From positions 3,160 to 67,159 of the forward strand of contig CAYWDQ010000004.1 of assembly GCA_964457065.1 (NCBI GenBank): a stretch of 64,000 nt of DNA, given 5' to 3'. The position numbers were made by a program, and so were the translations under genes. Source of the stretch: Bog-473 sp964457065. Its GTDB lineage: Bacteria; Actinomycetota; Acidimicrobiia; Acidimicrobiales; RAAP-2. The notes beneath the pieces were generated by a model. That model saw only the letters and a program-made list of their open reading frames with translations, had not been told where the DNA came from and did no database searches. Each line of letters begins with the position of its first letter. Position 1 is the first letter of the stretch. Positions 52,494 to 61,438 of this stretch are shown piece by piece.

Positions 52494-53261
52494 GTGGACC
52501 CGCGCACACTGGCCCGCTCCGCGTTGGTGCGGGTACCCCGACTCTTCGACCTGGTCAGCGGCCCGTCCCGCTTCCGGCTGGCCAGTGCGCTGGGGCGCGT
52601 GGTCGAGCCCGAGTTCCGGGCGCTGCCGGTCCTCACGGCGCGCCCTGATCCGCTGGTCCTCGACGTGGGAGCGAACGTGGGCCAGTCGATCTACGCCATC
52701 GCCACGGTGATGCCGAAGGCCCGGATCGTCTCCTTCGAGCCGAACCCGGCCCTGCACGACACCCTGCGCCGTGTGCTGGCACGGTTCCCGACCGCCCGTC
52801 TCGAGGCGGTCGGCCTGGGGGCGGCGCCGAGTGACGGGACGCTCTACACCCCGGTCTACAACGGCCACGTGTTCCCCGGGCTGAGCTCCTTCGACGAGGC
52901 GGCCGCGGCCGGGTGGCTCTCGCCCGCCACCATCTACGGCTTCGATCCCGCGCGCCTCGTCCTCGAGGAGTCGACCGCCGTCATCCGCACCCTCGACGAG
53001 TTCGACCTGGCTCCCGACGTGATCAAGATCGACGTGCAGGGGATGGAGCCTGCCGTGGTCAAGGGTGGTCTCGGCACCATCGCCGCGCACCGCCCGGCCA
53101 TCATCGCCGAGACGGTGCGGCCCGACAGCGAGACGTTCGGTCTGCTCGAACCCCTGGGCTACCGCCTCATGGAATGGCAACACGGTTCCCTGGTGCCCGC
53201 CAACGGCTCCTGCGTGAACCAGATCCTGATTCCCGGTCCGCGTCCCGCCGCCGGGGGCTGA
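52494..53261 (+). CDS. FkbM-family SAM-dependent methyltransferase
   Basis: A 255-aa protein from GTG 52494. SAM motif I LVLDVGANVGQSIYAIATVMP lies near residue 55, followed by IVSFEPNPALHDTLRRVL and the FkbM signature VIRTLDEFDLAPDVIKIDVQGMEPAVVKGG near 165-195. The C terminus includes RPAIIAETV. FkbM enzymes O-methylate polyketides, sugars or other acceptors. Neither neighbour suggests a biosynthetic cluster, so the substrate is unknown. Confidence 0.88.
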   Translation: MDPRTLARSALVRVPRLFDLVSGPSRFRLASALGRVVEPEFRALPVLTARPDPLVLDVGANVGQSIYAIATVMPKARIVSFEPNPALHDTLRRVLARFPTARLEAVGLGAAPSDGTLYTPVYNGHVFPGLSSFDEAAAAGWLSPATIYGFDPARLVLEESTAVIRTLDEFDLAPDVIKIDVQGMEPAVVKGGLGTIAAHRPAIIAETVRPDSETFGLLEPLGYRLMEWQHGSLVPANGSCVNQILIPGPRPAAGG

Positions 53262-53329
53262 TCGCCGCTCCCTGCCGCGTCGCGCCCACGCCGGCTGCTT
53301 CTTCGCCGCCGCCGTGGCATCGTGGCCGG

Positions 53330-54352
53330 GTGGAAGTGCGGCAGGTCGACCGGGGGGACGAAGCAGGCCTGGCCGCCTGGCACGGCGTGCTCAACGCGGT
53401 GGAACGAGACACGTGGCCGGACCGGACCGGCTTCAACCTGCGGGAGGTCCGGGCGTTCGCCAACCATAGAGGCCGCTACCGTCGTTTCGTCCACCTGGCG
53501 GCGGGGGAGGACGCGGGACCCGTGGTCGGGGTCGGGGTGATGGACCTCCCGCTGCGCGACAACCTGCACAGTGCGGAAGTCACGGTGGGCGTGCACCCGG
53601 AGCACCGCCGGAGAGGAACTGGCCGGGCCATCGTGGAGCGTATGGCGGAGCTGGCCGCCGCCGAGGGCCGGCGAACGCTCAATGCCTTGGTGGACGTCCC
53701 GGTTGCCGTGGTCGACTCCCACCCCGGAGCTCCGTTCGCCCGCAGCGTCGGGTTCGTTGCGACCCTGCCGGGCAACAGCCGCTCCTTGGCGGTCCCGCTC
53801 GAACCCGACAAGGAGCACGAACTGCGCCACATCGTCAGCACCGCGCGCGGCGCGTCCGACTACCGGACCTTCACCTTCACGGCGCCCTGGCCCGAGGAAT
53901 ACCTCGAGGACCACTGCGACCTCGCGCGCCGCATGTCGACCGACGAGCCCGCGGGGGACGCCGAGCGCGAGCAGGAGGTGTGGGATGCGCAGCGCATCCG
54001 AGAGGGCGACGCGCTGCGCGAGGAGCGGGGCGTCTGGAAGCTCGCCGCCGTCGCCCAGCACCTCGGCTCCGGCCGGCTGGTGGCCTTCTCCGAGCTCCTG
54101 TTGTCACCTGACGCTCCCGCGGAGGCCTGGCAGATGGCCACCATCGTGCATCCCGCGCACCGGGGCCACCGCCTGGGCCTTGCCGTGAAGCTGGCCAATG
54201 TCGACGCACTGGACGATGCCGCGCCCTCGGTGCGCCGCATCATCACGGGCAACGCCGCAGTGAACGCACCGATGATCGCGGTGAACGACCTGATGGGCTT
54301 CGAGGTCGTCGGCGCCGGCTGGTTCTGGCAGAAGGAGCTGCGGCCCGGTTGA
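53330..54352 (+). CDS. GNAT-family acetyltransferase with two tandem GNAT-like domains
   Basis: GTG 53330 gives 340 aa (MEVRQVDRGDEAGLAAWHGV). The first GNAT domain has the acetyl-CoA loop VTVGVHPEHRRRGTGRAIVERMAELAA near residue 85. The second half repeats the fold with WQMATIVHPAHRGHRLGLAVKLANV near residue 270 and the terminal FEVVGAGWFWQKEL. Double-GNAT proteins of this type are frequent in actinobacteria and are mostly uncharacterised. A CATCGT box sits 6 nt before the start. It ends 64 bp before argC. Confidence 0.85.
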   Translation: MEVRQVDRGDEAGLAAWHGVLNAVERDTWPDRTGFNLREVRAFANHRGRYRRFVHLAAGEDAGPVVGVGVMDLPLRDNLHSAEVTVGVHPEHRRRGTGRAIVERMAELAAAEGRRTLNALVDVPVAVVDSHPGAPFARSVGFVATLPGNSRSLAVPLEPDKEHELRHIVSTARGASDYRTFTFTAPWPEEYLEDHCDLARRMSTDEPAGDAEREQEVWDAQRIREGDALREERGVWKLAAVAQHLGSGRLVAFSELLLSPDAPAEAWQMATIVHPAHRGHRLGLAVKLANVDALDDAAPSVRRIITGNAAVNAPMIAVNDLMGFEVVGAGWFWQKELRPG

Positions 54353-54383
54353 GGTGCCGCAGCGGGGACCGAGGACGTGTCTC

Positions 54384-54415
54384 GCATGATTATGCAGCAT
54401 CATGTATACTGATGC
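54384..54415 (+). promoter_or_regulatory. argC promoter with paired ArgR-box-like palindromes
   Basis: Two inverted repeats lie next to each other: GCAT-gatt-ATGC (54384-54395) and GCATCA-N7-TGATGC (54397-54415). The second contains TATACT (54405-54410), a -10 box followed by exactly 6 nt and the argC ATG, so the transcript would be leaderless. ArgR hexamers bind paired AT-rich palindromic boxes of this size, and argR itself is in the operon. Repression by arginine-bound ArgR is inferred. Confidence 0.72.
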
Positions 54416-54416
54416 G

Positions 54417-55436
54417 ATGAAGGCCGGGATCGTCGGGGCGTCGGGGTACACCGGGGCCGAGTTGTTGCGGCTGCTGGCCGCGCATCCCGCCTTCGAGGTG
54501 GCGGTGGCGACGGCGCACTCGCACGCGGGCGAGCCGGTGGGTGCGCACACCCCCTCTCTGGCCGCGGCCTACCCCGGACTGGTCTACGAGGAGAGCGACC
54601 CGGCCCTCCTGGACGGCCTCGACCTCGTCTTCTGCGCCCTGCCGCACGGGGAGTCGCAGCGGATCGTCCCCGGCCTGCTGGGGCGGGTCGGCCGGGTCGT
54701 CGACCTCGCCGCCGACTTCCGCCTGCATGATGCGTCGCTGTACCCGCGCTGGTACGGCGAGGAGCACGCTGCGCCGGCGCTGCTGCCCGAGGCCGTGTAC
54801 GGATTGCCCGAGCTGTTCCGGCCGGGTCTCGCCGGTGCCACCCTCGTCGCCGCGGCCGGCTGCTACCCGACCGCGGCCGGGTTGGCCCTGGCCCCCCTGG
54901 TCCGCCGGGGGCTGGTGGAGGCGAGCGGGATCATCGTCGACGCGGCGTCGGGCGTCTCGGGCGCGGGGCGCGGCCCCCAGGAGTCGCTGCACTTCGCGAC
55001 GGTCGACGAGGACTTCGTGGCGTACGGACTGCTGACCCACCGCCACACCCCCGAGATGGAGCAGATCCTCGGTTGCGAGGTGCTCTTCACGCCGCATCTC
55101 GCCCCCATGGTGCGCGGCATCCTGGCGACCTGCTACGCCCGTCCGGCCGCGGGCCACGTCCCGTCGCAGGCCACCGTGATGGACGCGCTCCACGAGGCGT
55201 ACGACGACGAGCCCTTCGTTGTGGTCACCGATGACCCCCCCGCCACCAAGTCGACGGCGGGCTCGAATGCGGCGCACGTCACGGCGCGCGTCGACGCGCG
55301 CACCGGCTGGGTGATTGCGCTCTGCGCGCTGGACAACCTCGTCAAAGGCGCGTCGGGCCAGGCGATCCAGTGTGCCAACGCCGCGGTGGGCCTGCCCGAG
55401 ACGACCGGGCTGCCCGTCGCCGGGGTGTACCCGTGA
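54417..55436 (+). CDS. argC: N-acetyl-gamma-glutamyl-phosphate reductase
   Basis: Reduces N-acetylglutamyl phosphate with NADPH. ATG 54417 gives 339 aa (MKAGIVGASGYTGAELLRLL, a Rossmann motif). An ATG at 54402 would begin inside the promoter and is rejected. Other motifs: DLVFCALPHGESQRIVP, VVDLAADFRL, AAAGCYPTAAGLALAPL with the catalytic Cys near 150, and FTPHLAPMVRGILATCY. It heads the arg operon and overlaps argJ by 4 bp. Confidence 0.96.
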   Translation: MKAGIVGASGYTGAELLRLLAAHPAFEVAVATAHSHAGEPVGAHTPSLAAAYPGLVYEESDPALLDGLDLVFCALPHGESQRIVPGLLGRVGRVVDLAADFRLHDASLYPRWYGEEHAAPALLPEAVYGLPELFRPGLAGATLVAAAGCYPTAAGLALAPLVRRGLVEASGIIVDAASGVSGAGRGPQESLHFATVDEDFVAYGLLTHRHTPEMEQILGCEVLFTPHLAPMVRGILATCYARPAAGHVPSQATVMDALHEAYDDEPFVVVTDDPPATKSTAGSNAAHVTARVDARTGWVIALCALDNLVKGASGQAIQCANAAVGLPETTGLPVAGVYP

Positions 55437-56602
55437 GCGTGACCGCGCCGCGGGGCTTCGTGGCGACCGGGGGCTCGGCCGGGATCAAGGCCGGCAAGGT
55501 GCCCGATGTGGCGGTGGTCGCCACCGCCGACGGACGTGCCGTGCCGGCGGCCGGGGTGTTCACCTCCAACCTCGCCGCGGCGGCGCCGGTCCAGGTGAGC
55601 CGGGCCCACCTGGCCGCCACCGGGGGCGCGGCCGCGGGCGTGATCCTCACCTCGGGCAATGCGAACGCGGCCACGGGCGAGGCCGGGCGGAGCGCGGCGG
55701 AGCGGCTCTGTGTCGCGGTCGCGGGCGAGATCGGGTCCACCGCCGAGGAGATCCTGGTGTGCCAGACAGGTCTCATCGGCATCCCGTTCCCCGTCGACCA
55801 CGTGCTCCCGCAGCTCGAGCCGATCGTCATGGCCCGTGGTGGTACCGAGCGTGATGCCGCACACGCGGCCCGCGCCATCATGACGACCGACACCGTGCCG
55901 AAAGAGGTCGTGGTGGCCGGTGACGGCTTCACCGTGGGCGGCATGGCCAAGGGCGCCGCGATGCTGGCCCCGAACATGGCCACGATGCTGGCGCTGTGCA
56001 CCACGGATGCCGCCGTCGATTCCGCCACGCTGCACACGGCGCTCGCCGAGGCGGTCGCGTCATCGTTCAACGCCATGACCGTCGACGGGTGCACCTCGAC
56101 CAACGACACCGTGCTCGTGCTGGCGAGCGGCCTGGGGTCGAGCCCGACGGCGGATGCACTCACCGGGGCCCTCACCGACGCCTGCCAGTCGCTCGCTGAG
56201 CAGATGGCGGACGACGCGGAGGGCGCGACCAAGGTGTCCCACGTGCACGTCCGTGGTGCGCAGAGCGACGATGCCGCCCACCGGGCGGCGCGCAAGGTCG
56301 CGGGCTCCATGCTCGTCCAGTGCTCCCTCTTCGGAGAGGACCCCTACTGGGGCCGCGTCGTGTCCGAGCTCGGTTCGGCCGGGGCCCCCTTCGACATCGA
56401 CCGCGTCACCGTGGCCTACGGCGGCACCGTGGTGTGTGCCGCCGGCGTGGCCGTGCCGCACGACGAGGCGGCGGTGGCCGCCCACATGGCGGCCCGCCAC
56501 ATCGTGCTCGAGTGCGACCTCGGCCTGGGGTCGGGTGAGGCGGTGGTCCTGGGGACGGACCTGAGCTACGGCTACATCGACGAGAACAGGACAACGTCGT
56601 GA
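55433..56602 (+). CDS. argJ: glutamate N-acetyltransferase / ornithine acetyltransferase
   Basis: Transfers the acetyl group from acetylornithine to glutamate, recycling it. GTG 55433 gives 389 aa. The self-cleavage site that splits the precursor lies in KGAAMLAPNMATMLALC (nucleophile Thr in MATML). Other motifs are GVILTSGNANAATGEAG, FNAMTVDGCTSTNDTVLVL and the C-terminal YGGTVVCAAG and DLSYGYIDENR. The common KGSGM reads KGAAM. Whether it is mono- or bifunctional cannot be read from sequence; no argA is in the window. Confidence 0.95.
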   Translation: MSVTAPRGFVATGGSAGIKAGKVPDVAVVATADGRAVPAAGVFTSNLAAAAPVQVSRAHLAATGGAAAGVILTSGNANAATGEAGRSAAERLCVAVAGEIGSTAEEILVCQTGLIGIPFPVDHVLPQLEPIVMARGGTERDAAHAARAIMTTDTVPKEVVVAGDGFTVGGMAKGAAMLAPNMATMLALCTTDAAVDSATLHTALAEAVASSFNAMTVDGCTSTNDTVLVLASGLGSSPTADALTGALTDACQSLAEQMADDAEGATKVSHVHVRGAQSDDAAHRAARKVAGSMLVQCSLFGEDPYWGRVVSELGSAGAPFDIDRVTVAYGGTVVCAAGVAVPHDEAAVAAHMAARHIVLECDLGLGSGEAVVLGTDLSYGYIDENRTTS

Positions 56603-57534
56603 CGGCGCAGGGTGCGGTCCCCATCCCGCCCAGGGTCACCCGGGCGCAGAGGGCCGCCGCGGCGGAGACCGCCTCGATGCTCGTCGAGGCACTGCCCTAC
56701 ATCCGGCGATTCTGGGGGAAGGTCGTCGTCGTCAAGTACGGCGGCAACGCCCTGCACGCGTCGAGCGGCAACGGTGACACCGCCGCGGGCGAGGACGCCG
56801 CCCTCGCCTCCTTCGCCGAGGACGTCGTGCTGATGAGGGCGGTGGGCATCCTGCCCGTCGTGGTGCACGGGGGCGGCCCACAGATCGGCGAGATGATGGC
56901 GCGGCTGGGCAAGGAGACCGAGTTCCGCAACGGGCTGCGCGTCACCGACGCCGACACGCTGGACATCGCTCGCATGGTCCTGGTCGGCAAGGTGAACCGC
57001 GACATCGTGTCCGCCATCAACGTGCACGGGCCGCTCGCGGTGGGCATGTCGGGCGAGGACGCCAACCTCATCACGGCCGAACCCGGCCACGTCGACCTCG
57101 GCTTCGTCGGCAACGTGTCGGTCGTCGACCCCACCATGCTCCAGCGGCTGGTCGCCGAGGGGATCATCCCCGTGGTGGCGACCATCGCCTCAGACGAGAA
57201 GGGGCAGGCGTACAACATCAACGCCGACACGGTCGCCGGAGCGCTGGCGGAGGCCCTGCAGGCCGAGAAGCTGATCTTCCTGACGGACATCGAGGGCTTG
57301 CGGGTCGTGGCGGACGACCCCACGACGGTCATCCACAAGGCCTCCCTGGAGGTCATCGACGAGATCATCCGGAGCGGGGGGGCCCAGGGCGGCATGATGC
57401 CGAAGGTCGAGGCCTGCGCCCGCGCGGTGCGCGCCGGTGTCCATCGGGCGCACATCCTCGACGGACGGGTGCCCCACGCCCTCCTCCTCGAGCTGTTCAC
57501 CGACTCGGGCGTCGGGACGATGGTGCTGCCATGA
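56599..57534 (+). CDS. argB: acetylglutamate kinase
   Basis: Phosphorylates N-acetylglutamate. The protein is 311 aa, GTG 56599, overlapping argJ by 4 bp. Motifs: VVVVKYGGNAL, ILPVVVHGGGPQIGEMMARLG, VNRDIVSAINVHG, YNINADTVAGALAEALQAEKLIFLTDIEGL and GGAQGGMMPKVEACARAVRAGVHRAHILDG. The N-terminal helix (AAETASMLVEALPYIRRFWGK) marks the arginine-inhibited hexameric type. Confidence 0.96.
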   Translation: MTAQGAVPIPPRVTRAQRAAAAETASMLVEALPYIRRFWGKVVVVKYGGNALHASSGNGDTAAGEDAALASFAEDVVLMRAVGILPVVVHGGGPQIGEMMARLGKETEFRNGLRVTDADTLDIARMVLVGKVNRDIVSAINVHGPLAVGMSGEDANLITAEPGHVDLGFVGNVSVVDPTMLQRLVAEGIIPVVATIASDEKGQAYNINADTVAGALAEALQAEKLIFLTDIEGLRVVADDPTTVIHKASLEVIDEIIRSGGAQGGMMPKVEACARAVRAGVHRAHILDGRVPHALLLELFTDSGVGTMVLP

Positions 57535-58736
57535 CGGGTCCGGCACCGGCTCCGGAGCGCGACGCCCTGATGCGCACCTACGCGGACCCGCCGGCCACGT
57601 TCGTGCGCGGCGAGGGCACCGTCCTCTTCGACGCTGACGGCAAGGAGTACCTCGACTTCATCACGGGACTGGCGGTCGTCTCGCTCGGTCACGCCCACCC
57701 GGTCGTGGCCGACGCCGTGGCCGAGCAGGCGCGGACCCTGTGCCACGTCTCGAACCTGTACGGGAACACCTTGGCGCCCGAGGTGGCACGCACCATCGAC
57801 CGGCTGGTCAACGGGGGCACGGGCCGGGCCGGCGGACAGGTCTTCTTCGCCAACTCGGGAGCGGAGGCCAACGAGTGCGCGCTGAAGCTGGCCCGGCGCT
57901 GGGCGGACGGGAGCCGCCACGTGGTGATCAGCGCCGACAACTCGTTCCACGGCCGGACGCTGGCCACGCTGACCGCGACGGGCCAACCCGAGAAGCAGGC
58001 GCCGTTCCGCCCGCTGCCCGAGGGGTTCGTGCACGTGCCCTACGACGACGTGGCGGCCCTCGACGAGGCGCTGGACCCCGAGACCGTGGCCGCCGTCCTG
58101 CTCGAGCCGCTCCAGGGCGAGGGCGGGGTGATGGTGCCGAGCTCGGACTACCTGGGCGCGGTGCGGTCGCTGTGCACGGAACGCAACGCGCTCCTCATGC
58201 TCGACGAGGTCCAGACGGGTCTCGGCCGCACCGGCCACTGGTTCGCCTTCCAGGCGCAGGGCCTCGAGCCGGACGTGGTGACGATGGCGAAGGCGCTCGG
58301 CAACGGCATGCCGGTGGGCGCCTGCTGGGCGCGGGCCGAGGTGGCGGCCGCGTTCGGCCCCGGCGACCACGGGTCGACCTTCGGGGGGCAGCCGCTCGCA
58401 CTCGCCGCGGTCAAGGCGACACTGGCCGTCATGGAATCCGAGGACGTCTGCCGGCGGGCCCGCGAGGCGGGGGCGCGCCTGGCCGGCGGGCTCGGACGGT
58501 TGCCGGGCGTGGTATCGGTGCGCGGCGCCGGCCTGCTGCTGGCCGCGCAGCTCGAGGCCCCGGTGGCCAGGGAGGTCTCGGCGCTGGCGCTCCAGCGGGG
58601 CCTGCTCGTCAACCCCGTGCGTCCCGACGCAATTCGGGTCGCCCCGCCCCTGCTCGTCAGCGACGAACAGCTCGACGCCGCCCTGCGGGTCCTCGGCGAC
58701 GCTCTCGCCCTCGTGTCCTCGGGCAACGCCGAGTAG
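57531..58736 (+). CDS. argD: acetylornithine aminotransferase
   Basis: PLP-dependent transamination of N-acetylglutamate semialdehyde. ATG 57531 overlaps argB by 4 bp; 401 aa. Motifs: GKEYLDFITGLAVVSLGHAHP, FFANSGAEANECALKLARRWA, DNSFHGRTLATLTATGQ, LLMLDEVQTGLGRTG and the PLP-lysine segment VVTMAKALGNGMPVGACWA near residue 255. GDHGSTFGGQPLALAAV completes the class III aminotransferase pattern. Confidence 0.96.
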   Translation: MTGPAPAPERDALMRTYADPPATFVRGEGTVLFDADGKEYLDFITGLAVVSLGHAHPVVADAVAEQARTLCHVSNLYGNTLAPEVARTIDRLVNGGTGRAGGQVFFANSGAEANECALKLARRWADGSRHVVISADNSFHGRTLATLTATGQPEKQAPFRPLPEGFVHVPYDDVAALDEALDPETVAAVLLEPLQGEGGVMVPSSDYLGAVRSLCTERNALLMLDEVQTGLGRTGHWFAFQAQGLEPDVVTMAKALGNGMPVGACWARAEVAAAFGPGDHGSTFGGQPLALAAVKATLAVMESEDVCRRAREAGARLAGGLGRLPGVVSVRGAGLLLAAQLEAPVAREVSALALQRGLLVNPVRPDAIRVAPPLLVSDEQLDAALRVLGDALALVSSGNAE

Positions 58737-58752
58737 GAGGCGCACCGGACCG

Positions 58753-59679
58753 ATGCCCGATCTCTTCGACGTCGACGACCTGCACCCGGCCGCGTGGGAG
58801 CGGGTGCTCGAGCTCGCGCTCGACCATCCGCCGCAGAAGCGGCTGGCGGGGCAGGGCGTCGCGCTCCTCTTCGAGAAGCCGTCGGCGCGCACGCGGAGCT
58901 CCACCGAGATGGCGGTGGTGGACCTCGGAGGCCATCCGGTCTACATCCAGGGGGCCGAGGTGGGCCTCGACGTGCGTGAGACGGCCGAGGACGTGGCCCG
59001 CACCCTCGCGTGCTACCACCGCGTGCTGTGCGCCCGCGTCTTCGATCATCGCGTACTCCTGCGCATGGCGGCGGCGCTCAGCCGGAGCGGGTTCGACGTC
59101 CCCATCGTGAACCTCCTCTCCGACACCTCCCACCCATGCCAGGCGGTGGCGGACGTGGTCACCATGCGGGAGGCGCTGGGACCTCTGGACGGTCGCGCCC
59201 TCGCCTACGTCGGGGACGCCAACAACATGGCCCGTTCCCTCGCCAAGGCGGGCCTGCTCGAGGGGATGGAGGTGCGTATCGCCTCCCCGGCCCGTTACGC
59301 GTTCACCCCTGAGGAGCTCGCCGGTCTCCAGGCCTTCGCCGACCACGTCGCTCGCGGCGGCACCGTGCAGCTGTCGGACGACCCCCACCAGGCGGCCAAG
59401 GGCGCATCGGTGCTCTACACCGACGTGTGGACGAGCATGGGACAGGAGGAGGAGCGAGCGCTCCGCCTGGCGGCCTTCGAGGGCTTCACCGTCGACGAGG
59501 AGCTGGTCGACCTGGCCGCCTCCGATGCCATCGTGCTGCATTGCCTGCCCGCCCACCGGGGGGAGGAGATCACCGACTCCGTCCTCGAGGGTCCGCGCTC
59601 GCGGGTGTGGCGGCAGGCGGCGCACCGTCGGACCGCCATGCGAGGCATCCTGGCCTGGGCCACGGAGGGCGGGCCGTGA
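58753..59679 (+). CDS. argF: ornithine carbamoyltransferase
   Basis: Makes citrulline from ornithine and carbamoyl phosphate (from carAB at 22-27 kb). The protein is 308 aa. The carbamoyl-phosphate loop is FEKPSARTRSSTEMAV (usual STRTR here SARTR). Other motifs are YHRVLCARVFDHRVL, LSDTSHPCQAVADVVTM, YVGDANNMARSLAKAGLLEG and the ornithine-binding IVLHCLPAHRGEEITDSV. It follows argD by 16 bp and overlaps argR by 4 bp. Confidence 0.96.
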   Translation: MPDLFDVDDLHPAAWERVLELALDHPPQKRLAGQGVALLFEKPSARTRSSTEMAVVDLGGHPVYIQGAEVGLDVRETAEDVARTLACYHRVLCARVFDHRVLLRMAAALSRSGFDVPIVNLLSDTSHPCQAVADVVTMREALGPLDGRALAYVGDANNMARSLAKAGLLEGMEVRIASPARYAFTPEELAGLQAFADHVARGGTVQLSDDPHQAAKGASVLYTDVWTSMGQEEERALRLAAFEGFTVDEELVDLAASDAIVLHCLPAHRGEEITDSVLEGPRSRVWRQAAHRRTAMRGILAWATEGGP

Positions 59680-60203
59680 GCGGCCACGCATCCGGCCGCC
59701 TGACCAAGAACCAGCGCCAGCACCGGATCACGAAGCTGCTGGAGTCCCAGCCCGTCACCAGCCAGGCGCAGCTGGTCGCGCTGCTCGGTGACCAGGGGAT
59801 CGAGGCCACCCAGACGACGGTCTCGCGCGACCTCGACGACCTGGGGGCGGTCAAGGTCCGACTGCCCGGCGGCGACACCGCCTACGCGCTGCCCGAGCTC
59901 CCGGTGCACCAGATCGCGCCCGAGGACCACCTTCGCCGCGTGCTCGGCGAGTGGGTCGTCGAGGTGGCGCACTCGGGCAACCTGGTGGTGCTGCGCACGC
60001 CGCCGGGGTCGGCCCACGTCGTCGGGTCGGCCCTCGACCGCAGCGGGCTCGAGGGAGTGGTCGGTACCGTGGCCGGGGACGACACGGTGCTCGTCGTGGT
60101 CGACGAGCAGGTAGGCGGCGGCACCATGGCGGACCACTTGCGCGACGTGGCAGGCATTGCCGCCGCGCACAAGATCGCGTTGAACGGAAAGGAAGAGGAC
60201 TGA
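59676..60203 (+). CDS. argR: arginine repressor
   Basis: Arginine-responsive DNA-binding repressor, 175 aa, GTG 59676. The N-terminal winged helix reads LTKNQRQHRITKLLESQPVTSQAQLVALLGDQGIEATQTTVSRDLDDLGAVKVR. The C-terminal hexamerisation and arginine-binding domain has GNLVVLRTPPGSAHVVGSALDRSGLEGVVGTVAGDDTVLVV with the Asp pair GDD. It lies within the operon it probably controls through the boxes at 54384-54415. Confidence 0.96.
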   Translation: MSGHASGRLTKNQRQHRITKLLESQPVTSQAQLVALLGDQGIEATQTTVSRDLDDLGAVKVRLPGGDTAYALPELPVHQIAPEDHLRRVLGEWVVEVAHSGNLVVLRTPPGSAHVVGSALDRSGLEGVVGTVAGDDTVLVVVDEQVGGGTMADHLRDVAGIAAAHKIALNGKEED

Positions 60204-60205
60204 AA

Positions 60206-61438
60206 ATGGCTGAACGGGTTGTACTGGCCTACAGCGGGGGGCTCGACACGTCGGTGGCGGTGCGCTGGCTCATCGAGAGCGAGGGCGTCGAGGTCATCGC
60301 GGTGGCGGTCAACGTCGGGCAGGCGTCCGATCGCGGCGGCGAGGACTGGGACGCCATCCGCGCCCGGGCGCTGGCGGCCGGGGCGGTCGAGGCGGTGGTG
60401 ATCGACGCCCGTCACGAGATGGCGGAGCAGTTCTGCATGCCGGCCTTGCAGGCCAACGCCCGCTACGAGGGCAAGTACCCGCTCGTGTCCGCACTGTCGC
60501 GCCCGGTGATCGTGCGCCACCTCGTGGCCGAGGCGCGCCGCCACGGGGCGACCGCCGTGGCCCACGGCTGCACGGGCAAGGGGAACGACCAGGTGCGTTT
60601 CGAGGTGGGCGTGCGGGCCCTCGCTCCCGACCTCGGCATCTTCGCCCCCGCCCGTGTGTGGGGGCTCTCCCGCGAGGAGTGCGTGGAGCTGGCGGCCAAG
60701 TGGGAGATCCCCGTTACGGTCACCAAGGAGAAGCTCTACTCCATCGACGACAATCTGTGGGGCAAGGCGATCGAGTGCGGTGCCATCGAGGATCCGTGGG
60801 CCCCGGCGCCCGACGATGTCTACACGCTCACCCGGGTCACCGAGACCGAGCCCGTCGAGGTCGTCGTGGGCTTCGAGGCGGGGGTGCCGGTCACCCTCGA
60901 CGGAACGCCGCTCGCCCCCTACGACCTCATCAGCCGGTTGGGTGAGCTGGCGGGCAGCCGGGGCTTCGGCCGCCTCGACATGGTCGAGAACCGGCGGGTC
61001 GGCATCAAGAGCCGGGAGGTCTACGAGTGCCCGGCCGCGTTGTCGCTGATCCTGGCCCACGCCGACCTCGAGGACCTCACGCTCGAGCGCGACCTTCACC
61101 ACGAGAAGGCCCGACTCGAGCCGCGCTGGTCCGAGCTGGTCTACGACGGGCTGTGGTTCTCGCCACTGAGGGACGCGCTGCAGGCATTCATCACGGAGAG
61201 CCAACGCCACGTCACGGGCGAGGTACGCCTACGCTTTGCGGCGCCGGGCACGTGTGCGGTGGTGGGCCGGCGCAGCCCGGTCGCGCTCTACGACCACGAC
61301 CTCGCCACGTACGACGCCTCCGATTCGTTCCGGCACGCTGACGCCGAGGGCTTCGTGCGCCTGTGGGGTCTCGGCGTCGCCACGTGGTCGGCCCGCCAGG
61401 GCCCGGGAGCCGAGGCCGCTGCGAGGCGCGGGTCATGA
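60206..61438 (+). CDS. argG: argininosuccinate synthase
   Basis: Joins citrulline and aspartate with ATP. ATG 60206 gives 410 aa. Motifs: the N-type pyrophosphatase loop VVLAYSGGLDTSVAVRWL, GKYPLVSALSRPVIVRHLVAEA, AVAHGCTGKGNDQVRFEVG and SIDDNLWGKAIECGAIEDPW. Its start is 2 bp after the argR stop, with aaggaagagg as ribosome binding site. Confidence 0.97.
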   Translation: MAERVVLAYSGGLDTSVAVRWLIESEGVEVIAVAVNVGQASDRGGEDWDAIRARALAAGAVEAVVIDARHEMAEQFCMPALQANARYEGKYPLVSALSRPVIVRHLVAEARRHGATAVAHGCTGKGNDQVRFEVGVRALAPDLGIFAPARVWGLSREECVELAAKWEIPVTVTKEKLYSIDDNLWGKAIECGAIEDPWAPAPDDVYTLTRVTETEPVEVVVGFEAGVPVTLDGTPLAPYDLISRLGELAGSRGFGRLDMVENRRVGIKSREVYECPAALSLILAHADLEDLTLERDLHHEKARLEPRWSELVYDGLWFSPLRDALQAFITESQRHVTGEVRLRFAAPGTCAVVGRRSPVALYDHDLATYDASDSFRHADAEGFVRLWGLGVATWSARQGPGAEAAARRGS

